From NCBI GenBank assembly GCA_030628905.1, contig DAOVQB010000053.1, forward strand, positions 1 through 23,982: a DNA stretch of 23,982 nucleotides, in the 5' to 3' direction. The notes below the pieces were generated by a model. That model did not search any database, was not told the DNA's origin, and worked only from the letters and a program-made list of their open reading frames with translations. This DNA is from DAOVQB01 sp023128935 (GTDB lineage Bacteria; Eisenbacteria; RBG-16-71-46; CAIMUX01; WJJG01). Position 1 is the first letter of the stretch, and the number at the start of each line of letters is the position of its first letter. The position numbers were made by a program, and so were the translations under genes. Positions 7,024-14,992 of the stretch are shown here, in pieces.

Positions 7024-9531
7024 TCAACGGGAACCCAGCGCCTGTATCTTATCGCGGATCCTGCCGGCTGTTTCTGGGTTAGGAGCAAGCGCAAAGGCTC
7101 GTTCAAGCGCTGCTTTGGCCTCGTCCCTTCTTCCGAGCGAAGCGAGCAGCGCGCCGTAGTTATACATCAAGCCCACATCCTCATATCCCAAGGAGCGCGC
7201 AACCTCGTAGTGATGCAAGGCCTCCTGAGGTCGGCCCGCCTTGCGCAGCAGGTGACCCAGATTGACATGGGGCTGTGGCATGTCCGGGCGGCGGGAGATC
7301 GTTCGATAGTAGAGATCGAAGGCGCGCAGTGTGTCACCCTCAACATCCGCCAGCCAGCCAAGGCGAAAAGCGGCCATCGGTTCGTCCATGTCCAACGAGA
7401 GAGCCTCTTCCAACTCCGCCTTGGCCCTTGCCAGGAATTGGTCGGCGGCCTCCATCTGGCCCGCTGTCCGGGCGCCCTTCCCTTGCAGCCAAAGCGTCTC
7501 CCCGAGGAGTGCGTGGGCCGAGGCGTTATGCTCATCAACAGCCAGCGCCTCACGCGCCACATCCTGCGCCTTCGCGTGATTGCCCAACTGCCATTCCAGC
7601 ATGCCCAGACGGACGATCGGCTCGGCCTTTTCGGGTGCGACCCGCGTGCCCTCGTCTAGAACCTCTCTGGCGTCGTCAGGCCGCCCCAGCTGCAGCAGCA
7701 GGGCGCCCAGGAACGCACGGGCCCGGCTGTCACGTGGGTTCTCCTCCAGCACGACAGACAGCGCCCGCCGGGCTTCGTCCTGCTGGCCGGTCATCATGCA
7801 AGTCCATGCCCAGTTGACGCGTGCCTCATGGTCATCCGGGAAACGGTCCAGCAGTTCCTTGAAGGTTACCTGCGCTCCTTGCCAGTCACTTAGGCGCAAC
7901 AGCGCTTTGCCAAGCAGGCGGGTGGCTTCCTGGTTGTCCGGATCCTCCTGCAGTACCTCCAGAAGCAATCCCTTGGCCTCTGCCGGACGCAGCTCAAGTT
8001 CGTTGTGCAAATCCAGCATCTTCTGGTGGATGTGCATGCGAGCCTTGGGATCTTTCTCATTGGCCGACGGGGTCCGCGGAGCTGGGCCGGCAACGTATCC
8101 AAGGCTCCGGAGCTGGGCCATTGTCTCTGGATCGAGCGTCTGCGTGACCAGGGCTTCGCTGCCCGCCTCGAGAAAAAGATTCAGCCAGGCTGAGAGACGC
8201 TCGGCGATCTCCGGGTACTTGCTGCAAACGTTCCTGCGTTCACGGGGATCAGAAACGAGATCATAGAGCTCCGGCTCCGGCGCACGGATATAGGACCATC
8301 CAGTCGCGCGCACGCCGCGCAACTCGCTCCAGCTGTACTTGAGAAACGGCGCGAGTGTTTCCATGTAGACGGCACCCGGGCCCTCGCACGCACCCGCAAT
8401 CATGGGCAGAAGGCTGGATCCGCTGGCAGGCAGGCTCTGCATCTCGAATCCCAGGGCGTTGAGTTGCGTGGGAGCCAGATCGCGCAGGGCGACGACATCC
8501 CGGATGCGCCGGCCCCGGATCTTTTCGCTGGCGATCCCGCCCCACTTCGCCGGCGGATAGAGGACACACGGAACGCACTGGGTGGCACCATGGAGCGTCA
8601 TCGAATGCGACGCCTCCCCATGCTCTCCCAGGGACTCACCATGGTCTCCCACGCACAGAATCCACGTGTTCTCCAGGAGTCCTAGCTCTTCAATCCCGCT
8701 GATAAGAGCGCCCACCTGCGCATCCATGAAGGCAACCTCACCATCGTAGGGATTGTCAAACTTGCTCTTGTACGGCTCGGGCGGATCATAGGGGGCGTGC
8801 GGATCGAAGTAGTGCGCCCAGTGGAAGAAGGGCTGCTCGCGATGCATCTCGATCCATGCGAGGGCCAGGCGGGTGACCTCATTGCCCCGCCGCGTGACCA
8901 TCTCCCACTCCTCCATCCGGCCCTTGGGCGACAGGTCGTCCTCGTATGTGGCGAAGCCCTGGCTAATGCCAAACTGCGCCTGAACGGGGAGTGCGGCCAA
9001 GGTCGCTCCCGTCATGTAGCCTCGCTCGGAGAGCACCTCGGCAAGCGTGATCTGAGTTGAGTCCAACACGAAGGTTCCGTTAGTGCGGACGCCATGCTCG
9101 TGCGGGTCCAGTCCGGTCATGATTGTGCAGTGGGCGGGAAGCGTCACCGGAACAGGAGTAATGGCCTGTTCAAAGAGGATGCCCCGCTCGGCCAGGCGGT
9201 CCAGGTGCGGTGTCAGTGGCTGCCGGCAGCCGTAGCATCCGAGCCGATCGCTGCGCGTCGTATCGAGCGTGATGAGCAGGAGATTCCAGGGCCCACTGCC
9301 ATCCTGGGTCTGAAACCACGGCTGTGGAATCGGCCCGGGCAGCGCCACTTCATCAGCGCTCCGATCGCGGGAGCAGCCCAGAGTGCCACAGAGCATTGCC
9401 AGAAGCACTGCCGTCGCCAGAAGCGCTGCAGATCCCAGAAGCGCTGCAGTCGCCGGAAGAGGTTCCATCGTTCTGTCGGACACATCCTGTCCGGCCCCGG
9501 ATAGCGCAATCCTCGATCTGGGAGCGATCAT
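7024..9531 (-). CDS. Sulfatase-like/TPR lipoprotein, copy A
   Basis: The product is 835 aa from the ATG at 9531, chosen because GGAGG lies 7 bases upstream; an ATG at 9555 lacks a ribosome-binding site. A hydrophobic segment with internal hexapeptide repeats leads to a relaxed lipobox ending at C53 (GTLGC), suggesting a membrane lipoprotein. The sulfatase-like domain follows: D90 in LLLITLDTTRSDRLG, nucleophile position T130-L-P-A-H, and a later metal motif GDHGESLGEHGE. As in the other two sulfatase-like genes here, Thr replaces the Cys/Ser of a formylglycine sulfatase. The C-terminal 300 residues or so form about eight TPR units (for example NPRDSRARAFLGALLLQLGR), likely a protein-interaction scaffold. 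It is a paralogue of the gene at 12481-14937, and a decayed preA-like fragment lies just upstream. Confidence 0.85.
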   Translation of the reverse strand: MIAPRSRIALSGAGQDVSDRTMEPLPATAALLGSAALLATAVLLAMLCGTLGCSRDRSADEVALPGPIPQPWFQTQDGSGPWNLLLITLDTTRSDRLGCYGCRQPLTPHLDRLAERGILFEQAITPVPVTLPAHCTIMTGLDPHEHGVRTNGTFVLDSTQITLAEVLSERGYMTGATLAALPVQAQFGISQGFATYEDDLSPKGRMEEWEMVTRRGNEVTRLALAWIEMHREQPFFHWAHYFDPHAPYDPPEPYKSKFDNPYDGEVAFMDAQVGALISGIEELGLLENTWILCVGDHGESLGEHGEASHSMTLHGATQCVPCVLYPPAKWGGIASEKIRGRRIRDVVALRDLAPTQLNALGFEMQSLPASGSSLLPMIAGACEGPGAVYMETLAPFLKYSWSELRGVRATGWSYIRAPEPELYDLVSDPRERRNVCSKYPEIAERLSAWLNLFLEAGSEALVTQTLDPETMAQLRSLGYVAGPAPRTPSANEKDPKARMHIHQKMLDLHNELELRPAEAKGLLLEVLQEDPDNQEATRLLGKALLRLSDWQGAQVTFKELLDRFPDDHEARVNWAWTCMMTGQQDEARRALSVVLEENPRDSRARAFLGALLLQLGRPDDAREVLDEGTRVAPEKAEPIVRLGMLEWQLGNHAKAQDVAREALAVDEHNASAHALLGETLWLQGKGARTAGQMEAADQFLARAKAELEEALSLDMDEPMAAFRLGWLADVEGDTLRAFDLYYRTISRRPDMPQPHVNLGHLLRKAGRPQEALHHYEVARSLGYEDVGLMYNYGALLASLGRRDEAKAALERAFALAPNPETAGRIRDKIQALGSR
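9398..9459 (-). repeat. 18-bp tandem repeat encoding the signal-peptide core
   Basis: Units at 9398-9415, 9416-9433 and 9434-9451, with a partial fourth, share the core CCAGAAGCNCTGC. On the coding strand they give the hexapeptides TAALLG, SAALLA and TAVLLA. The hydrophobic core of this lipoprotein signal was therefore built by in-frame duplication of a six-residue block. Confidence 0.7.
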
Positions 9532-9613
9532 CACCCTGCCTCCATGCACGGGCATTAACCAACAAATGTGAGGTGCTCTTCAAGCGCTCTCATCTTCCCG
9601 CAACGCGTTTCGA

Positions 9614-9638
9614 GCCAAGGCTCATCTACGACCTTGGC
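9614..9638. other. Inverted repeat GCCAAGG-N11-CCTTGGC
   Basis: A perfect 7-bp stem (9614-9620 with 9632-9638) and 11-base loop lie between the histidine kinase gene and the downstream lipoprotein gene. No T-tract follows on either strand, so it is not a standard terminator. It may be an operator, an mRNA hairpin or chance. Confidence 0.35.
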
Positions 9639-9670
9639 ACAACCTCAATGTAGAGGCACCGCCAAACTCG

Positions 9671-9784
9671 GCCCGCAGCCACTATCTAAGCACAGAGGCC
9701 CCAGCCCGTACAGTCAGAGGTTGGGGCATGTGCGGAGCCTGCATTCCTGGGCACGCGTCGCCAGGGTGCCTAGGCGCATGCGAC
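9671..9784 (-). pseudogene. Decayed fragment of a PreA-like Fe-S oxidoreductase gene
   Basis: Positions 9691-9720 match 15091-15120, inside the second 4Fe-4S motif of the intact PreA-like gene, at 26 of 30 bases. Translated, the fragment reads TSDCTGWGLCA*IVAAG, where the intact gene has TSDCTGCGLCAEICDCGA. One ligand Cys has become Trp, a Glu codon has become TAG, and a small indel follows. Upstream the reading frame keeps the same spacing (24 residues from the AC pair to TSDC) but with another stop and lost cysteines. It sits before lipoprotein copy A just as the intact gene sits before copy B, so it marks an old segmental duplication. Confidence 0.7.
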
Positions 9785-9831
9785 GCGCGAGATACGCGTA
9801 GTGCAACAGATGGCCGGTGAGAAGTGCTTAT

Positions 9832-11070
9832 CTAAGCGGCCGCCTCGGCTTCGTCTCCGGCAACTGATAGTGGCAGGGTGAACCAGAACGTGGATCCGTG
9901 CCCCTCTCGGCTGTCAACGCCGATCTCCCCACCCATCATCCGGGTCAGCTTGCGGCAGATCGATAGACCCAAGCCAGTACCGCCGTACTTCCGTGTTGTC
10001 GAGGCATCGGCCTGGGTGAATATGTCGAAGATCTCATCGCGCTTCTCCACCGGGATGCCTATACCTGTATCGCGAACCGCGAAACGGAAATGCGCATGCT
10101 CCTTGTCGCGGGCAGTGCAGACAACCACAACGTCAATCTGGCCGTGATCGGTGAATTTGATCGCATTGCCGATCAGGTTCATCAGGATCTGCCTGATCCG
10201 CACCGAATCGGCAATCACCTGGCGGGGCGCCCCGCCGTCGAAGTCGAGGTTCAACGAAAGACCACGGCGCTCAGCCTGATGTGACAGGAGGCTCACCAAG
10301 CTGGACACCAGTGCGCCCAGGTCGAACTGCTCCGGATCCAGCTCTAATCGGCCGGCCTCGATCCGTGACAGATCGAGGATGTTGTTGATGACCGCCAGCA
10401 ACGCATCGCCCGACTCTTCGATTGCCCGCAGGTGCTGCTTCTGCTCCTTCGTCAGGTCCATCATGAGCAGCAACTCCGAGAGCCCGATGATGCTGTTGAG
10501 TGGGGTGCGGATCTCGTGGCTCATATTGGCGAGGAACTCGCTCTTGGCGCGATTCGAGGCCTCGGCTGCATCCCTGGCCTCACGCAGGGCCTTTTCAGCA
10601 CGCAGGCGATTCGTGATATCGCGCATGATGACAACGGTGTAGGTCGCTTCCTCCCAGGTGTGCATGGCAATGCTCATTTCGACCGGGACACCCGTCTCCA
10701 CATCACCGAGGATCGTGCGGATCGTTCCCGGCGACGGCGGGGAACCACTTCTTGCAGCATACCGGCACTGGATTTCATTCCAGGCCTTGGAGCCCATTAT
10801 CTCCACCGCTGGACACCTGGTCAGCAGTTGGCGGGGAATCCGCCGCAAACGGCAGGCAGATTCATTGCAGTCGATCAACGTGGCCGACGGTAGTTCGAAT
10901 ATGAAGAGCGCATCGTTGAGGTAGTCCAGCAGCGACCGAAAGCGCTCCAATTCATGCAGTCGCTGCTGAAGTATCGGATAATAGCTCTTGCGGAACGACC
11001 GCTCCCCGAACCCGAGGATCCCCTGGCGCAGACGTTCACGTCCCTGCTTTGCGTCAGGCAGCTCTCTCAT
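9832..11070 (-). CDS. PAS-domain sensor histidine kinase, ErcS-like
   Basis: The 412-aa product has no membrane segments and is probably cytoplasmic. A leader containing GERSFRKSYYP and a coiled region precede a PAS domain (about 45-155). The HisKA dimerisation domain follows with H185 in SHEIRTPLNS, then a HATPase domain with N302 (N box, GNAIKF), DTGIGIP (G1, 334-340) and GGTGLGLS (G2, 363-370). No receiver domain is attached and no response regulator lies nearby, so its partner is elsewhere. Its ATG lies 17 bases inside the end of the upstream ercA-like gene, so the two are co-expressed. In Pseudomonas aeruginosa, ErcA works with PAS kinases of the ErcS type in a regulatory cascade for alcohol oxidation. 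A similar sensing role here is inference. Confidence 0.85.
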   Translation of the reverse strand: MRELPDAKQGRERLRQGILGFGERSFRKSYYPILQQRLHELERFRSLLDYLNDALFIFELPSATLIDCNESACRLRRIPRQLLTRCPAVEIMGSKAWNEIQCRYAARSGSPPSPGTIRTILGDVETGVPVEMSIAMHTWEEATYTVVIMRDITNRLRAEKALREARDAAEASNRAKSEFLANMSHEIRTPLNSIIGLSELLLMMDLTKEQKQHLRAIEESGDALLAVINNILDLSRIEAGRLELDPEQFDLGALVSSLVSLLSHQAERRGLSLNLDFDGGAPRQVIADSVRIRQILMNLIGNAIKFTDHGQIDVVVVCTARDKEHAHFRFAVRDTGIGIPVEKRDEIFDIFTQADASTTRKYGGTGLGLSICRKLTRMMGGEIGVDSREGHGSTFWFTLPLSVAGDEAEAAA

Positions 11071-12220
11071 AGATTGCCTCGAGATCGTGTTGCTCGGCCG
11101 GTCGCGGATTGGTTACCAAGCAGGCATCCTGGGTGGCGCGGCGCGCCAGCTCGGCTATGTCATCAGGTGTCACGCCCAAGCGCGTCAGGCCGCCGTCGAT
11201 CCCGGCTTCCTTCTGGAGACGTAGCAGCGCGCCGACGATCGTTTCGCGGCGCTGCGCGGGCGCTTGACCAACGAGATCGAGACCCAGAGCGGCGCCCATT
11301 TTCTCATAGCCTTCCCGTGCCATCTCGAAGTTGAAGTCGACCACGTACGGCAAGAGGATCGCATTGCATTCGCCGTGCGGCAGATCCTTGAGTCCACCTA
11401 GGCTGTGGGCCATTGCATGCACCGCTCCCAGACTCGCATTCGAGAAGGCCAGGCCGGCCTGTAGGCTGGCCAGCATCATCCCCGTGCGGTGCTCCATATC
11501 ATCGAGCTTATTGAGCACCGGCAACAGATGGGCGCTGATCAGGCGAATCGCATCGAGGGCGTGCAGATCGGTTATCGGTGAATTGGCATTCGACACCAAG
11601 GCCTCTATCGCATGGGTCAAGGCATCGAGGCCAGTGCAGGCGGTTAGTTCGCAATCCATCGTGAGAGTCACCTCTGGATCGGTCAGCGAGACATCGGGCA
11701 CTACAGCCTTGCTGATGATGGCCATTTTGTACTTCTCAGCGGCGTGGGTGACTATGGCGAATTGCGATATGTCTGCGGCGGTACCGGCCGTCGATGGAAT
11801 GAAGATCAACGGTGGACAGGGTACGCTTACCTGATCCACACCTTCGAAGTCGTAGATGCTGCCCTCGTTGGTGCTCAGGATCCCAATCCCTTTGGCGCAG
11901 TCCATGGGGCTGCCTCCACCCAGCGCTACAATGGCATTGCAGTCCTCTTTGCGGTAGACTTCTACCCCCGCCGCGACTTCGTGATCCTTCGGGTTTGGTG
12001 TGATTTCGGAGAAGCGCGTGTATTCCAGGCCTTCCTCCGTAAGGAGTCGGCAGATCTCGTCGGCCCAACCCGTAGCGATGAGCCCTTCATCGGTGACTAC
12101 CAGGACGCGTCGTGCCCCCAGATTGCGGGCATAGCGCCCGACCAGCTGCCTGGCCCCACAACCAAAGACATACTCCGGGGCAACGAATTTCCTGAGGTGC
12201 CCTAGGGCGTTTTCCTCCAT
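11054..12220 (-). CDS. ercA: Iron-containing alcohol dehydrogenase, ErcA-like regulatory type
   Basis: The 388-aa product is full length for the Fe-ADH family. The nucleotide-binding motif GGGSPMD is at 101-107. Metal ligands are present: D199 and H203 (GLDALTHAIEA), H272 (AMAHSLGG) and H282 (LPHGECN). The usual TAGTGSE motif is altered to TAGTAAD (144-150). The ATG at 12220 has AGGAG 8 bases upstream. ErcA proteins look like alcohol dehydrogenases but act in signalling with PAS kinases, and the overlap with such a kinase supports that identity over a purely metabolic enzyme. No pyrroloquinoline-quinone alcohol dehydrogenase genes are in the window. ErcA assignment rests on length, motifs and gene pairing. 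Confidence 0.75.
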   Translation of the reverse strand: MEENALGHLRKFVAPEYVFGCGARQLVGRYARNLGARRVLVVTDEGLIATGWADEICRLLTEEGLEYTRFSEITPNPKDHEVAAGVEVYRKEDCNAIVALGGGSPMDCAKGIGILSTNEGSIYDFEGVDQVSVPCPPLIFIPSTAGTAADISQFAIVTHAAEKYKMAIISKAVVPDVSLTDPEVTLTMDCELTACTGLDALTHAIEALVSNANSPITDLHALDAIRLISAHLLPVLNKLDDMEHRTGMMLASLQAGLAFSNASLGAVHAMAHSLGGLKDLPHGECNAILLPYVVDFNFEMAREGYEKMGAALGLDLVGQAPAQRRETIVGALLRLQKEAGIDGGLTRLGVTPDDIAELARRATQDACLVTNPRPAEQHDLEAIYERAA

Positions 12221-12371
12221 TTCATCATCTCCTGGTGCCGGCCGATAGGGGCGGGCTTGTGGCCATCACGCTGCCTACCGGAATGCCTGGGAAAGTACAG
12301 CGCCGCAGGCATCAACCAGCGGTTTTGATTAACGCAACACATTCGCCTTATGTGAGTTCGGCATGGGGAGG

Positions 12372-12445
12372 AGCGATCTGAATCATTGCTTATGTCGGAG
12401 CGCTGCGATCTGAGTCGGTTTTGCGCCGGAGAGCTGCGATCTGAG
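12372..12445 (-). repeat. 31-bp direct repeats upstream of the ercA-like gene
   Basis: GCGATCTGA occurs at 12373, 12405 and 12436 (spacings 32 and 31). Two copies share the longer core CGGAG-N2-CTGCGATCTGAG (12396-12414 and 12427-12445). They lie between the end of lipoprotein copy B and the ercA-like start, 150-230 bases upstream of that start. They could be regulator-binding sites or a decayed tandem duplication; sequence alone does not decide. The rest of this 260-base gap shows nothing clear. Confidence 0.55.
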
Positions 12446-12480
12446 GCTGCACTGCGCGTATCCGCAGGTCCGGACTAGTC

Positions 12481-14937
12481 TCAGCGCTTGCCTGCCGCCG
12501 GATTCTCCCTCTGCGCCTGGAACCGTATCCGCTGCTGGTGGTAATGGTCGATCTCCGGGTGGGCAGCCACGAGACGAGCATTCACCTCCAGAGCTTCTCG
12601 CACTCGGCCCCCTGCGAAGAGCGCCTCGGCATATGTCTCCAGGTAGCTATCCGGTGGGGTATCACCAATATATTCCAGGGAGAGCTCCGCGTGGCGGATG
12701 GCCTGGCCCGGGTTACGAACCTCCTGCGGCCCACGGGCATAGAGCCAAGCCAGGTTGCTGTGTGCGGATGGGAACCGGGGGTTGATCTCCAGAGCCCGGT
12801 GAAGCTGGCCCTCTGCCTCGGCCCCATCGCCCTGCTGGGTCAGAAAAAATCCGTACATCGAGCGGAAGCGCGGGTTCTTTGGCTCCAGCTCAATCGAGCG
12901 CTCATAGGCCGCTCGGGCCTCTTTAGGCCGGCCAATCCGGCGGTAGCAGATGCCCATGTTGTTCCAAGCCACGGCGAAATCGGGCTTCAGCTCAGTAGCT
13001 CGACTATAGGCCTGCGCCGCCTCCCCATATTGACCAGCGCCGTAGTGGATCATCCCCCGCTGAAAGGGAGCCATGGGATCACGCAGTCCCAGCTTCTCGG
13101 CCTCTGCGAATTGCTCCAGCGCTCCCGCCAGCTGGCCCGTCTGCTGGAGAACGAGCCCCAGATGGTACCTGACCGTCTTGGGGTCAGGGTGGACTTCAAG
13201 CAGGCCACTCAGGTGCCGGGCAGCTTCCTCGCCCCGCCCCAACTGGAGCAGCAGCGTGCCGCGCAGGATGCTAAGGTTGGGGCAGTCCGCACGCAATTGG
13301 AGCCCCTGTTCCACAGCCTCCAACGCCTGGGCACGATCGCCCAAGCCCAGATGGGCTTCGGCCAGGTTCTCCCAGACCTTAGGGTTGCGCGGGTCCTCTG
13401 CCGCGACCTCGCTGAGGATGCGGATTCCCTCTTCGGGGCAGCCCTGCCGAACGAGCGTCAGGCCCTGCTTGCGGCGCTCGTTGAGCCGCAGCATCGCCTT
13501 GGGGTCCGGACGGTCTTCCATTCGGCGACTGGCATCGCGCGAATCGATCCAGATATATCCCAGGCTCATCAGCTTGGCTCGGGTATCAGGGTCGAGCGGG
13601 TGGGAGTCCTCCCCAGATGTAGGATCGGGGGAGAAGCCGGCCTCCAGATCCGCGAGTTCACTTTTCATCACGCCCGCTGTTTGCGTATCTTTGTTCGCCA
13701 GGTTCACAAGTTCAGTCGGGTCTTGATCCAGCTTATACAGCTCTGCCTGAGGTGCGCGGATATACTTCCAGTCACCGGTGCGCACGCCAAAGAGCGGGCT
13801 CCAGCCAAAGTTTTCTAGGCTATAGAGCGATTCCAGGTAGCAGATGAGCTCCGGGTCCGTCTTACTCCTGGCCCTCTCGGGGTTGGCCATCAACGGTTCT
13901 AGTGTGGTGCCCTCCATTTCTGACGGTCTTGCCAGCCCGGCCAGATCGAGGATAGTGGGGGCGATATCCAATGTGCGTACCATGTGGGGAACACGCAGGC
14001 CGTCGGGCAATCGCCCGGGGAGTTGGATGATCAGCGGGACAAGGATCGTGGCATCATAGAGGAAGATGCCGTGGCTCTCCTCATCATGCTCCCCCAAGGC
14101 CTCTCCATGATCGGCTGTGAAAACTACGAGAGTGTTGCCGCCCATCAAGCCGGCCGAACGTAGGGATTCGAAGAGCACCCCAAGCTGCTCGTCTACGAAA
14201 ACCACCTCGCCGAAGTAGGGATCGTCGGGAAACCTGCTCCTCACGGGTTCAGGGGCGGCATAGGGATAATGCGGGTCCCATATGTGGATCCATGCAAAGA
14301 AGGGCCTTGGCGTGTCCTCGATGAGCCACTGCGTGGCGGCCGCAACCACCTCATCCGCGGTTCGCTCGGGACTGTCCCAGCGGGTGACAGTCCCGTCACT
14401 CGCCGGGATCTCCGCATTGGCCATTTGGTCATTGTAGACCTCGAAGCCCTGATCCAAACCGAAGCAGGCGTCAAGCACATATGAACCGACAAAGGCACCC
14501 GTGCGATATCCGGCATCCTTGAAGAGTTCAGCAAGCGTAATGGCCGCGTCGCCCAGACGGTAGCTGCCGTTGTTGCGCACGCCGAGCGACGGTGGATAGC
14601 GCCCGGTGAGGATCGTGGCGTGTGAGGGGAGGGTGAGCGGCACGGGGGTGACCGCAACTTCAAAGAGCACTCCCGAAGCGGCCAACTCATCGATGACAGG
14701 AGTTGTTGCCCCCCGCCAGCCGTAGCAGGAAAGGCGATCCGGGCGCAATGTATCAACCGTAATGAGTAGGACGGACAAGCGGCCGCGGTCGCCAACGGCG
14801 CCGCCTTTCACCCGTCTCGAGCCTCGCTCATCCTCCGAGGATCCGCAGGAGGAAAATAGCAACGGCAGTCCCAATAGCAGCCCGGATAGCAGTCCGAGCA
14901 TCGCCTTATAGAATGTAGTGTCAGATCGCTTCGGCAT
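12481..14937 (-). CDS. Sulfatase-like/TPR lipoprotein, copy B
   Basis: The product is 818 aa from the ATG at 14937, chosen because GGAG lies 10 bases upstream; an in-frame ATG at 14958 lacks a clear ribosome-binding site. A hydrophobic signal ends at a relaxed lipobox (FSSC, C31). The sulfatase-like domain has D62 in LLITVDTLRPDRLS, nucleophile position T102-L-P-S-H, and the later TADHGEALGEHDEESHG. Thr again replaces the formylglycine-forming residue. The C-terminal 320 residues or so are TPR units with clear consensus (AWNNMGICYRRIGRPKEA). Order, motifs and length match copy A, so they are paralogues. It starts 55 bases after the PreA-like gene on the same strand and may be the last gene of the catabolic transcript. 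A role on extracytoplasmic phospho- or sulfo-substrates is inferred from the fold only. Confidence 0.85.
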   Translation of the reverse strand: MPKRSDTTFYKAMLGLLSGLLLGLPLLFSSCGSSEDERGSRRVKGGAVGDRGRLSVLLITVDTLRPDRLSCYGWRGATTPVIDELAASGVLFEVAVTPVPLTLPSHATILTGRYPPSLGVRNNGSYRLGDAAITLAELFKDAGYRTGAFVGSYVLDACFGLDQGFEVYNDQMANAEIPASDGTVTRWDSPERTADEVVAAATQWLIEDTPRPFFAWIHIWDPHYPYAAPEPVRSRFPDDPYFGEVVFVDEQLGVLFESLRSAGLMGGNTLVVFTADHGEALGEHDEESHGIFLYDATILVPLIIQLPGRLPDGLRVPHMVRTLDIAPTILDLAGLARPSEMEGTTLEPLMANPERARSKTDPELICYLESLYSLENFGWSPLFGVRTGDWKYIRAPQAELYKLDQDPTELVNLANKDTQTAGVMKSELADLEAGFSPDPTSGEDSHPLDPDTRAKLMSLGYIWIDSRDASRRMEDRPDPKAMLRLNERRKQGLTLVRQGCPEEGIRILSEVAAEDPRNPKVWENLAEAHLGLGDRAQALEAVEQGLQLRADCPNLSILRGTLLLQLGRGEEAARHLSGLLEVHPDPKTVRYHLGLVLQQTGQLAGALEQFAEAEKLGLRDPMAPFQRGMIHYGAGQYGEAAQAYSRATELKPDFAVAWNNMGICYRRIGRPKEARAAYERSIELEPKNPRFRSMYGFFLTQQGDGAEAEGQLHRALEINPRFPSAHSNLAWLYARGPQEVRNPGQAIRHAELSLEYIGDTPPDSYLETYAEALFAGGRVREALEVNARLVAAHPEIDHYHQQRIRFQAQRENPAAGKR

Positions 14938-14992
14938 TGCCAGGGATCTCCGTGTCATGAATGCTGAGCGCGATCCCGGCGCTCGCGACTAA

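Noticed and set aside
7015..8266. Overlapping + strand open frames opposite the first TPR lipoprotein gene
   Set aside because: They are antisense shadows of the TPR region with Ser/Arg/Pro-rich composition and no motifs.
12538..13818. 426-codon open frame on the + strand
   Set aside because: It is antisense to the TPR part of lipoprotein copy B, has no recognisable domain or ribosome-binding site, and reflects codon bias of the real gene.
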